Positions 18,335 through 27,639 are shown, counted from the first letter of the stretch. The stretch is DNA of 64,000 nt from Mixta intestinalis (GCF_009914055.1 NZ_CP028271.1:3720001-3784000); one strand, 5' to 3'. Numbers and translations: made by a program. Notes: a model not told the origin generated them from the letters alone.

Positions 18335-19732
18335 ATGGCAACTGGAAAGATTGTCCAGATCATCGGCGCCGTAGTTGACGTCGAGTTCCCTCAGGACGCT
18401 GTACCACAGGTGTACAACGCCCTTGAGGTTAAAAATGGTGATGCGCGTCTGGTGCTGGAAGTGCAGCAGCAGCTGGGCGGCGGCGTAGTACGTACTATCG
18501 CTATGGGTACTTCCGACGGCCTGAAACGCGGCCTCGAAGTTACCGACCTTAAGCAGCCGATTCAGGTTCCGGTAGGTAAAGCTACCCTGGGCCGTATCAT
18601 GAACGTGCTGGGCGAGCCGATCGATATGAAAGGCGAGCTGAAAGAAGAAGACGGCAGCGACGTGGTGCACTGGTCTATTCACCGTGCAGCGCCTACTTAC
18701 GAAGAGCTCTCCAGCTCTACTGAGCTGCTGGAAACCGGCATCAAGGTTATCGACCTGATTTGTCCGTTCGCTAAGGGCGGTAAAGTTGGTTTGTTCGGCG
18801 GTGCGGGCGTAGGTAAAACCGTAAACATGATGGAGCTGATCCGTAACATCGCGATCGAGCACTCCGGTTATTCTGTATTCGCAGGCGTGGGCGAACGTAC
18901 CCGTGAAGGTAACGACTTCTACCACGAAATGACAGAATCCAACGTACTGGATAAAGTTTCCCTGGTGTATGGTCAGATGAACGAGCCGCCGGGCAACCGT
19001 CTGCGCGTAGCATTGACTGGCCTGACTATGGCGGAAAAATTCCGTGATGAAGGCCGTGACGTACTGCTGTTCGTCGATAACATCTATCGTTATACCCTGG
19101 CGGGTACAGAAGTATCAGCGCTGCTGGGTCGTATGCCTTCCGCAGTAGGCTATCAGCCAACGCTGGCGGAAGAGATGGGTGTGCTGCAGGAGCGTATTAC
19201 CTCCACCAAGACTGGTTCTATCACCTCCGTACAGGCCGTTTACGTTCCTGCGGATGACTTGACTGACCCGTCTCCAGCGACCACCTTCGCCCACCTTGAT
19301 TCTACCGTTACCCTGAGCCGTCAGATTGCTTCTCTGGGTATCTACCCGGCCGTTGACCCGCTGGATTCCACCAGCCGTCAGCTGGATCCGCTGGTTGTTG
19401 GTCAGGAACATTACGATACCGCGCGTGGCGTGCAGTCTATTCTGCAGCGTTACCAGGAACTGAAAGACATTATCGCCATCCTTGGTATGGACGAGCTGTC
19501 TGAAGACGACAAACTGCTGGTGGCTCGTGCGCGTAAAATTCAGCGCTTCCTGTCTCAGCCGTTCTTCGTGGCAGAAGTGTTCACCGGTTCTCCGGGTAAA
19601 TACGTATCGCTGAAAGACACCATCCGTGGCTTCAAAGGTATTATGGACGGTGAATTTGACCACCTGCCAGAACAGGCCTTCTACATGGTTGGTTCCATCG
19701 ACGAAGCCGTGGAAAAAGCGAAAAAACTGTAA
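18335..19732 (+). CDS. atpD: F1Fo ATP synthase subunit beta
   Basis: Catalytic subunit of F1 that makes ATP from ADP and phosphate. The P-loop GGAGVGKT and the following motif GERTREGNDFY are intact. The ATG at 18335 gives the conserved MATGKIVQIIGAVVDVEF; an earlier in-frame ATG at 18302 would add 11 residues and is not supported. At 465 residues the protein is five longer than E. coli AtpD because of extra residues around EEDGSDVVHW (about position 105-115), a surface region of the N-terminal domain boundary. Confidence 0.97.
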   Translation: MATGKIVQIIGAVVDVEFPQDAVPQVYNALEVKNGDARLVLEVQQQLGGGVVRTIAMGTSDGLKRGLEVTDLKQPIQVPVGKATLGRIMNVLGEPIDMKGELKEEDGSDVVHWSIHRAAPTYEELSSSTELLETGIKVIDLICPFAKGGKVGLFGGAGVGKTVNMMELIRNIAIEHSGYSVFAGVGERTREGNDFYHEMTESNVLDKVSLVYGQMNEPPGNRLRVALTGLTMAEKFRDEGRDVLLFVDNIYRYTLAGTEVSALLGRMPSAVGYQPTLAEEMGVLQERITSTKTGSITSVQAVYVPADDLTDPSPATTFAHLDSTVTLSRQIASLGIYPAVDPLDSTSRQLDPLVVGQEHYDTARGVQSILQRYQELKDIIAILGMDELSEDDKLLVARARKIQRFLSQPFFVAEVFTGSPGKYVSLKDTIRGFKGIMDGEFDHLPEQAFYMVGSIDEAVEKAKKL

Positions 19733-19859
19733 TTACTTTCCCTGAGTCATCAGGCCACGGTAAGCGAGTTAATCCCGATGTGTCAGATTTTGATACATCG
19801 GGCCAGCCGCAGATTCCAAACGGCCTGAATGCAGGGGGCGGTTTTCCGGGAGGTTAACT

Positions 19860-20279
19860 ATGGCTATGACTTATCACCTGGATGTGGTCAGCGCTGAAAA
19901 GCAAATGTTCAGCGGCCTGGTGCAGAAGATTCAGGTGTCAGGTAGCGAAGGTGAGTTAGGGATCTACCCTGGCCATACGCCGCTGCTGACCGCCATTAAG
20001 CCTGGTATGGTGCATATCGTTAAACAGCACGGCGAAGAAGAGTTCATCTATCTTTCCGGCGGCGTGTTGGAAGTTCAGGCGGGCTCGGTTACCGTACTGG
20101 CTGATACAGCGATTCGCGGTACCGATCTTGATGAAGCGCGTGCGCTGGAAGCGAAACGCAAAGCTGAAGAGCATATGAACAAGGCCCATGGCGATGTGGA
20201 CTATGCACAGGCTTCAGCAGAGCTGGCAAAAGCCATTGCCAAACTGCGCGTTATCGAGCTGACTAAGAAAGCGATGTAA
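19860..20279 (+). CDS. atpC: F1Fo ATP synthase subunit epsilon
   Basis: Rotor subunit of 139 residues that inhibits F1 ATPase activity through its C-terminal helices. The N-terminal beta-sandwich (1-85) and the helical hairpin (about 90-139, ending RVIELTKKAM) match E. coli. It is the last gene of the atp operon, preceded by GGGAGG at 19849-19854 and followed by a strong terminator. Confidence 0.97.
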   Translation: MAMTYHLDVVSAEKQMFSGLVQKIQVSGSEGELGIYPGHTPLLTAIKPGMVHIVKQHGEEEFIYLSGGVLEVQAGSVTVLADTAIRGTDLDEARALEAKRKAEEHMNKAHGDVDYAQASAELAKAIAKLRVIELTKKAM

Positions 20280-20300
20280 TCAGGCTTAACAGCATCCTCG

Positions 20301-20330
20301 ATGCCAGCTCTTATGGGCTGGCATTTTTTA
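20301..20330 (+). terminator. Rho-independent terminator of the atp operon
   Basis: ATGCCAGC (20301-20308) pairs with GCTGGCAT (20317-20324), followed directly by a run of six T. Position 22 bases after atpC makes it the end of the atp transcript. Confidence 0.9.
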
Positions 20331-20538
20331 TTGCCCTACCCTTTTCTTCCAGTCTTGCTACTCGTCTAAAATTAAGCGGCTGAAATTAGCCATTTTTCAT
20401 TGTAATTAGCCTTGATTCCGGTGCATCCTTTTTCGCTGCGATAGCGTATAAGCCCGTTAATTTTGACATGAGAAAAATGTAGTAATCTCAGGGCGAAACC
20501 GTTTAACTTTCATCTGAAAAAATTCAATCAGGATAGCT

Positions 20539-21909
20539 ATGTCGAACAGCGCAATGAGCGTGGTGATCCTTGCCGCTGGCAAAGGTACCCGCATGTATTC
20601 CAGCCTTCCTAAGGTTCTGCATGTGCTGGCTGGAAAGCCGATGGTGCAACACGTAATCGATGCCGCAAAAGGCCTTGGTGCACGTATGATCAACCTTGTT
20701 TACGGTCACGGCGGCGATCGCCTTAAGGCGATGCTGGGCGATGAGGCACTAAACTGGGTATTGCAGGCGGAGCAGTTAGGAACCGGGCATGCTATGCAGC
20801 AGGCCGCGCCCTTCTTTGCCGATGACGAAGATATCCTGATGCTCTATGGCGATGTGCCGCTAATTACGGTTGATACGCTGGCGCGGCTGCGTGCGGCGAA
20901 ACCAGAAGGCGGCATCGGCCTGTTAACGGTAACGCTGGATAACCCCACCGGCTACGGGCGCATCGTGCGAGAAAACGGTCAGGTTATCGGCATCGTTGAG
21001 CAAAAAGATGCTTCACCGCAACAGCTGGCAATTCAGGAGATCAATACCGGTATCCTGGTAGCCAACGGCGGCGATCTGAAGCGCTGGTTGGGTCAGCTGA
21101 ATAACAATAATGCGCAGGGTGAGTATTACATCACCGATATCATTGCGCTGGCATGGGCGGAAGGCCGCCGTATTGAAACCGTACAGCCGTCGCGTATTAG
21201 CGAAACGGAAGGCGTTAACAATCGTTTGCAGCTGGCGACGCTGGAGCGTATCTATCAGGCTGAGCAGGCGGAAAAGCTGCTGTTGGCGGGTGTGATGTTG
21301 CGCGATCCGGCACGCTTCGATCTGCGCGGCGAGTTACATCACGGTCAGGATGTAGAGATTGATGTCAATGTGATTCTGGAAGGTAAGGTTACGCTGGGTC
21401 ACAACGTCAAAATTGGCGCGGGCTGCGTCATTAAGAACAGCGTTATCGGTGACGGCTGTGAAATCAGCCCCTACAGCGTAATTGAAGATGCTGAACTGGC
21501 ACCGGCCTGTACCGTAGGGCCTTTTGCCCGTCTGCGTCCCGGCAGCCAGCTGGGAGAAGCGGCACACGTCGGCAACTTTGTTGAAATGAAGAAAGCGACG
21601 TTGGGCAAAGGCTCAAAAGCTGGTCACCTCAGTTACCTGGGCGATGCCGAGATTGGCGACGATGTAAACATCGGTGCAGGCACCATTACCTGCAACTATG
21701 ATGGCGCTAATAAGTTTAAAACGATTATCGGAGACAATGTTTTTGTCGGTTCCGATACCCAACTGGTCGCACCGGTTTCGGTAGCCAGCGGTGCAACCAT
21801 CGCCGCCGGAACCACGGTAATGAAAGATATTACCGCAAACGACCTGGTTTATAACCGTAAAGAACAGCTTCAAAAATCGGGCTGGCAACGCCCGATGAAA
21901 AAAAAATAA
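20539..21909 (+). CDS. glmU: Bifunctional UDP-GlcNAc pyrophosphorylase / GlcN-1-P acetyltransferase
   Basis: Cytoplasmic enzyme of 456 residues making UDP-N-acetylglucosamine for peptidoglycan and LPS. The N-terminal uridyltransferase domain opens with the nucleotide-binding motif LAAGKGTRM (11-19); the C-terminal acetyltransferase domain, from about residue 250, shows the hexapeptide-repeat left-handed helix (IGAGCVIKNSVIGDGCEI and similar). It is cotranscribed with glmS as in E. coli. Confidence 0.97.
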   Translation: MSNSAMSVVILAAGKGTRMYSSLPKVLHVLAGKPMVQHVIDAAKGLGARMINLVYGHGGDRLKAMLGDEALNWVLQAEQLGTGHAMQQAAPFFADDEDILMLYGDVPLITVDTLARLRAAKPEGGIGLLTVTLDNPTGYGRIVRENGQVIGIVEQKDASPQQLAIQEINTGILVANGGDLKRWLGQLNNNNAQGEYYITDIIALAWAEGRRIETVQPSRISETEGVNNRLQLATLERIYQAEQAEKLLLAGVMLRDPARFDLRGELHHGQDVEIDVNVILEGKVTLGHNVKIGAGCVIKNSVIGDGCEISPYSVIEDAELAPACTVGPFARLRPGSQLGEAAHVGNFVEMKKATLGKGSKAGHLSYLGDAEIGDDVNIGAGTITCNYDGANKFKTIIGDNVFVGSDTQLVAPVSVASGATIAAGTTVMKDITANDLVYNRKEQLQKSGWQRPMKKK

Positions 21910-22014
21910 AACCATAATCCCCACTCTCTACAAGGCTCGGGGACCCGGCAAAGCCGGAATATCAGGTCAGATGACAACGCTGGCGCATAAGCGCCATTAG
22001 TCAGGAAATAAACT
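21910..22014 (+). promoter_or_regulatory. glmU-glmS spacer / glmS leader with hairpins
   Basis: The spacer has two clear stems: CCGGC-AAA-GCCGG at 21945-21957 and TGGCGC-ATAA-GCGCCA at 21981-21996, the latter ending 18 bases before the glmS start. In E. coli the glmUS transcript is cleaved at the glmU stop and the small RNA GlmZ, with Hfq, opens an inhibitory leader hairpin of glmS. The second stem occupies the equivalent place. GlmZ pairing was not tested. Confidence 0.65.
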
Positions 22015-23844
22015 ATGTGTGGAATTGTTGGCGCCGTTGCGCAACGTGATATTGCTGAAATTCTGTTAGAAGGCCTGCGTCGTCTTGAATATCGAGGTTA
22101 TGATTCCGCCGGGCTGGCGGTGGTGGATCAACAAGGGCACGTTACGCGCCTGCGTCGGGTAGGCAAAGTACAGAAGCTGTCTGAAGCGGCGGAACAGCAT
22201 CCGCTGATCGGCGGTACCGGTATCGCCCATACCCGCTGGGCAACGCACGGCGAGCCCTCTGAAGCCAACGCGCACCCGCATGTGTCTGAGCATATCGTTG
22301 TTGTGCATAACGGCATTATCGAGAACCACGAACCGCTGCGTGAAATGATGATTGAGCGCGGCTATCGCTTCGCATCTGAAACCGATACGGAAGTGGTGGC
22401 GCATCTGGTGCACTGGGAGCAGAAACAGGGCGGCACGCTGCGGGAAGTAATACTGCGCGTTATCCCTCAGCTGCGCGGTGCCTATGGCATGGTGATCATG
22501 GACAGCCGCGATCCATCGCTGCTGGTGGCCGCCCGTTCCGGTAGTCCGCTGGTAATTGGCTGCGGCGTCGGGGAAAACTTTATCGCCTCCGATCAGCTGG
22601 CACTGTTGCCGGTAACACGCCGCTTTATCTATCTGGAAGAAGGCGACATCGCTGAAGTCACGCGTCGTGAAGTTACCATTATCGATCGCGATGGCAAACA
22701 GGTGAAGCGTGCTGAAATTGAGTCGAGTGCTCAGTATGATGCGGGCGATAAAGGCATGTACCGCCATTACATGCAAAAAGAGATCTACGAGCAGCCGAAC
22801 GCGCTGAAAAATACCTTAACCGGGCGTTTCAGCCATGGTGAAGTCGATCTCAGCGAGCTTGGCCCGCAGGCGGAAACGCTGCTGGCGCAGGTGGAGCATG
22901 TGCAGATTATCGCCTGCGGCACCTCCTATAATTCCGGCATGGTTGCGCGCTACTGGTTTGAGGCGCTGGCGAACCTGCCGTGCGATGTAGAAATCGCTTC
23001 TGAATTCCGCTACCGCAAATCAGCGGTACGTAAAAATAGCCTGCTGATTACTCTGTCCCAGTCGGGTGAAACCGCCGATACCCTGGCGGCGCTGCGTTTG
23101 TCGAAAGAGCTGGGTTATCTCGGCTCGCTGGCTATTTGTAACGTGGCGGGCTCTTCGCTGGTGCGTGAATCCGATCTGGCACTGATGACCAAAGCCGGAG
23201 TGGAGATTGGCGTTGCTTCAACCAAAGCCTTTACCACCCAGCTGGCGGTGCTGCTGATGTTGGTGGCGAAGCTGGGGCGGCTTAAAGGCGCAGATGCGCA
23301 GATTGAGCATGATATCGTTCATGCCTTGCAGGCGCTGCCGAGCCGCATTGAGCAAATGTTGGCGCAGGATAAATTAATTGAGTCGCTGGCGGAAGGCTTC
23401 TCCGATAAGCATCATGCGCTGTTCCTTGGCCGAGGCGATCAATATCCGATCGCGATGGAAGGCGCGCTGAAGCTGAAAGAGATCTCTTATATTCACGCGG
23501 AAGCGTATGCGGCAGGCGAGTTAAAACATGGTCCGCTGGCGTTAATTGATGCCGATATGCCGGTGATCGTCGTTGCGCCAAATAACGATCTGCTGGAGAA
23601 GCTGAAGTCGAATATTGAGGAAGTGCGCGCGCGCGGTGGTCTGCTATATGTATTTGCCGATCAGGATGCAGGCTTTAGCGATAGCGAAGGGATGAAGATT
23701 ATCCCGCTGCCGCATGTCGAAGAGGTGATTGCACCTATTTTCTACACCGTGCCGCTCCAGCTGCTGTCTTATCATGTGGCGTTGATTAAAGGGACCGATG
23801 TCGATCAGCCGCGTAACCTGGCTAAATCCGTGACGGTAGAATAA
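22015..23844 (+). CDS. glmS: Glutamine-fructose-6-phosphate aminotransferase
   Basis: Makes glucosamine-6-phosphate from fructose-6-phosphate and glutamine, the entry step to amino sugars. The protein has 609 residues; the N-terminal Ntn-type glutaminase starts MCGIVGAVA with the catalytic Cys after Met removal, followed by two SIS sugar-isomerase domains (from about residue 285; CGTSYNSGMVARYW and SQSGETADTLAALR are visible). It ends KSVTVE as in E. coli. Expression is probably controlled at the leader by a GlmZ-like small RNA. Confidence 0.97.
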   Translation: MCGIVGAVAQRDIAEILLEGLRRLEYRGYDSAGLAVVDQQGHVTRLRRVGKVQKLSEAAEQHPLIGGTGIAHTRWATHGEPSEANAHPHVSEHIVVVHNGIIENHEPLREMMIERGYRFASETDTEVVAHLVHWEQKQGGTLREVILRVIPQLRGAYGMVIMDSRDPSLLVAARSGSPLVIGCGVGENFIASDQLALLPVTRRFIYLEEGDIAEVTRREVTIIDRDGKQVKRAEIESSAQYDAGDKGMYRHYMQKEIYEQPNALKNTLTGRFSHGEVDLSELGPQAETLLAQVEHVQIIACGTSYNSGMVARYWFEALANLPCDVEIASEFRYRKSAVRKNSLLITLSQSGETADTLAALRLSKELGYLGSLAICNVAGSSLVRESDLALMTKAGVEIGVASTKAFTTQLAVLLMLVAKLGRLKGADAQIEHDIVHALQALPSRIEQMLAQDKLIESLAEGFSDKHHALFLGRGDQYPIAMEGALKLKEISYIHAEAYAAGELKHGPLALIDADMPVIVVAPNNDLLEKLKSNIEEVRARGGLLYVFADQDAGFSDSEGMKIIPLPHVEEVIAPIFYTVPLQLLSYHVALIKGTDVDQPRNLAKSVTVE

Positions 23845-23866
23845 AGCGGGGCACCAGCTGTTACGT

Positions 23867-23898
23867 TTCGGCTATGTGCTTTAACAGGCATAGCCGAA
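23867..23898 (+). terminator. Hairpin downstream of glmS
   Basis: A perfect 10-bp stem, TTCGGCTATG (23867-23876) with CATAGCCGAA (23889-23898), loop of 12 bases. It begins 22 bases after the glmS stop. No long T run follows, so it may protect the mRNA 3' end rather than terminate on its own. Confidence 0.6.
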
Positions 23899-23972
23899 TT
23901 GTTAGTGCTAAATGCGCAACGACAGAAATAGTAAAAATAGCTGCCGCCATCTCTGGAACGATAGACTTTTAT

Positions 23973-24000
23973 AAAAAGAGGAAAATTATTTCCTCTTTTT
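23973..24000. terminator. Bidirectional terminator between glmS and the opposing small ORF
   Basis: AAAAAGAGGAAA (23973-23984) pairs perfectly with TTTCCTCTTTTT (23989-24000) around ATTA. A run of A on one side and T on the other allows it to work in both directions, for glmS rightward and for the small membrane ORF leftward. Confidence 0.85.
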
Positions 24001-24206
24001 TAATTTTTATTTTGACCTGTTAATAACGTATAAGCTTTTATCCCCCAGCGCGTTGTAGCGATGAGCACGATAATCATAACAATGAATTTAGAAATTAACT
24101 CACTTCTTGAATGAGTATTTAAATCAAGTACGTTAGCGTTGTTAAGTAATGCAAAGCCAATAATAAAAAGCGCCAGGTATAATGAAAAATGAATAATAGT
24201 TTTCAT
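24000..24206 (-). CDS. Small membrane protein, unknown
   Basis: A 68-residue protein starting MKTIIHFSLYLALF at 24206, with AGG eight bases before the ATG. Two hydrophobic segments (about residues 4-23 and 38-57) separated by a short polar stretch and a charged tail suggest a two-helix inner-membrane protein. Size and topology resemble immunity proteins of small bacteriocins, but I recognise no family. The reading frame is open for a further 84 codons upstream without a good start. Base composition is AT-rich compared with glmS and pstS on either side, which suggests horizontal origin. Confidence 0.5.
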   Translation of the reverse strand: MKTIIHFSLYLALFIIGFALLNNANVLDLNTHSRSELISKFIVMIIVLIATTRWGIKAYTLLTGQNKN

Positions 24207-24458
24207 TGTGACAGCCTGTTTTTGGGTTCGTTTTTCTGATGATTGCCAGGTACATTGACTGCCATAATTTGAATCAGATTTACCGCCACAGCCATTATTA
24301 AAGCTGTCCTTTGTACATTGACCAGCAATCATTCCTTCAATAATTCCTGCCCTACATGGATCGACACTAGTATAAGCACCTCCTTTATTTTTTGAAGAAT
24401 TATTTTTGTTAACATTAAACACAGAGTTAGCGCCGCCTTGCACAAAGGAAAAAGCGGA
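24207..24458 (-). pseudogene. Degenerate frame resembling a cysteine-rich bacteriocin core
   Basis: In frame with and directly upstream of the small membrane ORF is an open stretch with no ATG start and no ribosome site; its only initiator is GTG at 24443. It begins VQGGANSVFNVN, i.e. with a double-glycine junction, and continues with four cysteines and a small-residue segment (AGIIEGMIAGQC). It may be the core of a secreted peptide that has lost its leader and become fused to the gene after it. It could also be the non-homologous N-terminus of one 147-residue protein. The function is a guess. Confidence 0.3.
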
Positions 24459-24485
24459 TTATGGATTCCTCTGCACGCTTTCCGC

Positions 24486-24536
24486 CTGTCACAAAACTGT
24501 CATATTTAGTACATCTCACTGTCATTAAACTGTCCT
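24486..24536 (+). promoter_or_regulatory. Tandem Pho boxes upstream of pstS
   Basis: Two 18-bp PhoB sites are clear: CTGTCACAAAACTGTCAT (24486-24503) and CTGTCATTAAACTGTCCT (24519-24536). Between them, in the same 11-bp phase, is a degenerate copy (AGTACAT, 24508-24514), so the array covers three boxes. This matches the phosphate-starvation promoter of pstS in E. coli, where PhoB replaces the -35 contact. Confidence 0.92.
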
Positions 24537-24612
24537 ATTTTCCCTCCTTGCAGCAATCACTGATTCTTACTAAAACGGCGTACAGCCTGAATTTTACTCC
24601 CCCGGAGGGAAT

Positions 24613-25656
24613 ATGACACTGATGCGTAGCACCGTAGCCAAATTTGTTGCCGCCACCCTCTCCCTGAGCGCGGTATCTGCCTTTGCAGCCACCGATCTGA
24701 CGGGTGCAGGCGGTACGTTCCCGGCTCCGGTTTATGCCAGGTGGGCAGCAGATTATCAGCAAGCAACCGGCAGTAAAATCAACTACCAGGGCATTGGCTC
24801 TTCCGGCGGCGTGAAGCAGATTATCGCAAAAACAGTGGATTTCGGTGCGTCTGATGCACCAATGAAAGATGAAGACCTACAGAAAAATGGCCTGTTCCAG
24901 TTCCCCACCGTAATTGGCGGCGTGGTACTGGCAGTTAACCTGCCAGGTATACAATCCGGCCAGTTAACGCTGGACGGTCAGACAGTAGGCGATATCTATC
25001 TCGGTAAAATTAAAAAATGGAACGATCCGGCGATCGCTAAGCTGAACCCCGGTATCAAGCTGCCGGAAACAAATATCGCCGTAGTGCGTCGCGCTGATGG
25101 TTCCGGTACTTCATTCGTCTTTACCAGCTACCTCTCCAAGGTTAACCAGGAGTGGAGCGAAAAAGTCGGCAAAGGCAACACGGTTAACTGGCCGACCGGC
25201 CTCGGCGGTAAAGGCAACGACGGCATCGCCGCCTTTGTTCAGCGTCTGCCTGGCTCTATCGGCTATGTGGAATACGCCTACGCGAAACAGAACAAACTGG
25301 CCTATACCAAACTGATTGATGCTGATGGACAGCCGGTATCTCCAACGGAAGAAACCTTCAGTAATGCGGCTAAAGGCGCTGACTGGAGCAAGTCTTACGC
25401 TCAGGATCTGACCAATCAGAAAGGCAAAGATGCCTGGCCGATTACTACCACCACCTTCATTCTGATGTACAAGAACCAGACCAATGCAGCGAAAGGCGCA
25501 GAGGTAATTAAGTTCTTTGACTGGGCTTATAAAGAGGGTGACAAAACGGCCACCAGCCTGGATTACGCGACGCTGCCCGACTTAGTGGTAGAGCAGATTC
25601 GCTCTGACTGGAAAGCGCAGATTAAAGATAGCTCCGGTAAAGCGCTCTATCAGTAA
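24613..25656 (+). CDS. pstS: Periplasmic phosphate-binding protein PstS
   Basis: Receptor of the high-affinity phosphate ABC importer, 347 residues. A signal peptide covers residues 1-25, cleaved before ATDLTGAGGTFPAPVY, the conserved mature N-terminus. The phosphate-contact region RADGSGTSFVFT is intact. The start ATG follows GGAGGG. It is the first gene of the pst operon and would be the most abundant product under phosphate limitation; a stem after the gene (25671-25691) could favour this. Confidence 0.97.
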   Translation: MTLMRSTVAKFVAATLSLSAVSAFAATDLTGAGGTFPAPVYARWAADYQQATGSKINYQGIGSSGGVKQIIAKTVDFGASDAPMKDEDLQKNGLFQFPTVIGGVVLAVNLPGIQSGQLTLDGQTVGDIYLGKIKKWNDPAIAKLNPGIKLPETNIAVVRRADGSGTSFVFTSYLSKVNQEWSEKVGKGNTVNWPTGLGGKGNDGIAAFVQRLPGSIGYVEYAYAKQNKLAYTKLIDADGQPVSPTEETFSNAAKGADWSKSYAQDLTNQKGKDAWPITTTTFILMYKNQTNAAKGAEVIKFFDWAYKEGDKTATSLDYATLPDLVVEQIRSDWKAQIKDSSGKALYQ

Positions 25657-25670
25657 TGGCTTAACGGTAT

Positions 25671-25691
25671 GGGTCGACTGAATGTCGGCCC
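25671..25691 (+). terminator. Attenuating stem between pstS and pstC
   Basis: GGGTCGAC (25671-25678) pairs with GTCGGCCC (25684-25691), with one G-T pair and a five-base loop. There is no T run. It is likely a processing or mRNA-stabilising element that lets PstS exceed the membrane components. The role is inferred. Confidence 0.4.
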
Positions 25692-25745
25692 GTAGTATCC
25701 GGGCAGCTGATTGCCGCCCTGTGGATTTCTTCTGTCGAGACATTT

Positions 25746-26708
25746 ATGGCTGAATCCAGGCCGTCTTTTAAGGCCCCAGGAAAACAAGGCGACATCCTTT
25801 TCGGCGTGCTGGTAAAACTGGCGGCGCTGATTGTGCTTTTGTTGCTTGGCGGCATCATTATCTCCCTGCTCTTCTCCTCCTGGCCCAGCATTGAGAAATT
25901 TGGTTTCTCGTTTCTGTGGAATAAAGAGTGGGATGCGCCCAATGAAAACTTTGGTGCGCTGGTGCCGATTTACGGCACCGTAGTGACCTCGCTGATTGCG
26001 CTGCTGATTGCCGTGCCGGTCAGCTTCGGTATCGCACTGTTTTTAACCGAGCTGGCACCCGGCTGGCTGCGACGTCCGCTTGGGGTGGCGATCGAACTGC
26101 TGGCGGCGATTCCCAGTATTGTTTACGGCATGTGGGGGCTGTTTGTTTTTGCTCCGTTGTTCGCCGAATATTTTCAGACGCCGGTCGGCAACGTGCTTTC
26201 CACTATTCCATTGGTGGGCGCGCTGTTTGAAGGCCCGGCGTTCGGTATCGGCATCCTCGCCGCAGGCGTGATTCTGGCCATCATGATAATTCCCTACATC
26301 GCCTCGGTAATGCGCGATGTCTTTGAGCAGACGCCGGTGATGATGAAAGAGTCCGCTTATGGGATTGGCTGTACTACCTGGGAAGTGATCTGGCGTATCG
26401 TGCTGCCCTTTACTAAAAACGGCGTTATCGGCGGCGTCATGTTGGGGCTGGGCCGTGCGTTGGGCGAGACAATGGCGGTCACCTTTATTATCGGCAATAC
26501 CTACCAGCTTGACAGCGTATCGCTCTATATGCCGGGCAACAGTATTACCTCCGCGCTGGCAAATGAGTTTGCCGAAGCGGAATCTGGCGTGCATGTTGCC
26601 GCGCTGATGGAGCTGGGGCTGATCCTGTTTGTGATCACCTTTATCGTGCTGGCAATTTCTAAGCTAATGATTCTTAGACTGGCGAAAAGTGAAGGAGCGC
26701 GCTCATGA
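25746..26708 (+). CDS. pstC: Phosphate ABC transporter permease PstC
   Basis: Inner-membrane permease of 320 residues with six or so hydrophobic helices and the cytoplasmic EAA loop (KESAYGIGCTTWEVIWRIVLP). It pairs with PstA to form the phosphate channel. The 3' end overlaps pstA by four bases (ATGA), implying coupled translation. Confidence 0.96.
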   Translation: MAESRPSFKAPGKQGDILFGVLVKLAALIVLLLLGGIIISLLFSSWPSIEKFGFSFLWNKEWDAPNENFGALVPIYGTVVTSLIALLIAVPVSFGIALFLTELAPGWLRRPLGVAIELLAAIPSIVYGMWGLFVFAPLFAEYFQTPVGNVLSTIPLVGALFEGPAFGIGILAAGVILAIMIIPYIASVMRDVFEQTPVMMKESAYGIGCTTWEVIWRIVLPFTKNGVIGGVMLGLGRALGETMAVTFIIGNTYQLDSVSLYMPGNSITSALANEFAEAESGVHVAALMELGLILFVITFIVLAISKLMILRLAKSEGARS

Positions 26709-27592
26709 CCACGCTCGATATTCATGCCCGTACCGAACTACAGGCATCACGGCGCAAAATGCAGGCGCGTCGTAGCCTGCGCAATAAAATCGCCCTGACG
26801 CTTTCTATGTTGACCATGGCTTTCGGCCTGTTCTGGCTGGTGTGGATTCTGTTTACCACTATTACCCGCGGCGTTGATGGATTTTCGCTGGCGTTATTTA
26901 CTGAGATGACGCCGCCGCCCAATACTGCCGGTGGTGGTCTGGCTAACGCCATTGCTGGCAGCGGCCTGCTGATCCTGTGGGCAACGCTGTTCGGTACGCC
27001 GTTGGGCATTCTGGCGGGTATCTATCTGGCGGAATATGGCCGTAAATCCTGGCTGGCTGAGGTCATTCGCTTTATTAACGATATTTTGTTGTCGGCACCG
27101 TCAATTGTGGTAGGGCTGTTTGTCTATACCCTGGTGGTGGCGCAAATGCAGCACTTCTCCGGCTGGGCTGGCGTGATTGCGCTGGCGCTGCTCCAGGTAC
27201 CGATTGTTATCCGTACCACGGAAAATATGCTGAAGCTGGTGCCGGATAGCCTGCGCGAAGCAGCCTATGCGCTCGGCACGCCGAAGTGGAAGATGATTTC
27301 CGCCATCACGCTGAAAGCGTCAGTTTCCGGCATTATTACCGGCGTACTACTGGCGGTAGCACGTATTGCCGGCGAAACAGCACCGCTGCTGTTTACTTCA
27401 CTGTCGAACCAGTTCTGGAGCACCGACATGATGCAGCCGCTGGCAAACCTTCCGGTCACCATATTTAAGTTCGCCATGAGTCCTTTTGCCGAGTGGCAAA
27501 GCCTGGCCTGGGCTGGCGTCCTGCTAATCACGCTCTGTGTTCTGTTGCTGAATATTCTGGCGCGTGTGATTTTCGCCAAATCGAAAAACTAA
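26705..27592 (+). CDS. pstA: Phosphate ABC transporter permease PstA
   Basis: Second channel-forming permease, 295 residues, with about six membrane helices after a basic N-terminal tail. The EAA loop that contacts PstB is seen as LREAAYALGTPKWKMISAITL. Located between pstC (four-base overlap) and pstB (47-base gap), the normal operon order. Confidence 0.96.
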   Translation: MTTLDIHARTELQASRRKMQARRSLRNKIALTLSMLTMAFGLFWLVWILFTTITRGVDGFSLALFTEMTPPPNTAGGGLANAIAGSGLLILWATLFGTPLGILAGIYLAEYGRKSWLAEVIRFINDILLSAPSIVVGLFVYTLVVAQMQHFSGWAGVIALALLQVPIVIRTTENMLKLVPDSLREAAYALGTPKWKMISAITLKASVSGIITGVLLAVARIAGETAPLLFTSLSNQFWSTDMMQPLANLPVTIFKFAMSPFAEWQSLAWAGVLLITLCVLLLNILARVIFAKSKN

Positions 27593-27639
27593 TTCATCGC
27601 GCAGCGGTGGCGGCGCGGTATATAGAGAAAGAGAAGATT

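Noticed and set aside
20340..20538. NagC operators before glmU
   Set aside because: E. coli has them, and the region is AT-rich with ATTA words, but no convincing match to the NagC consensus could be fixed by eye.
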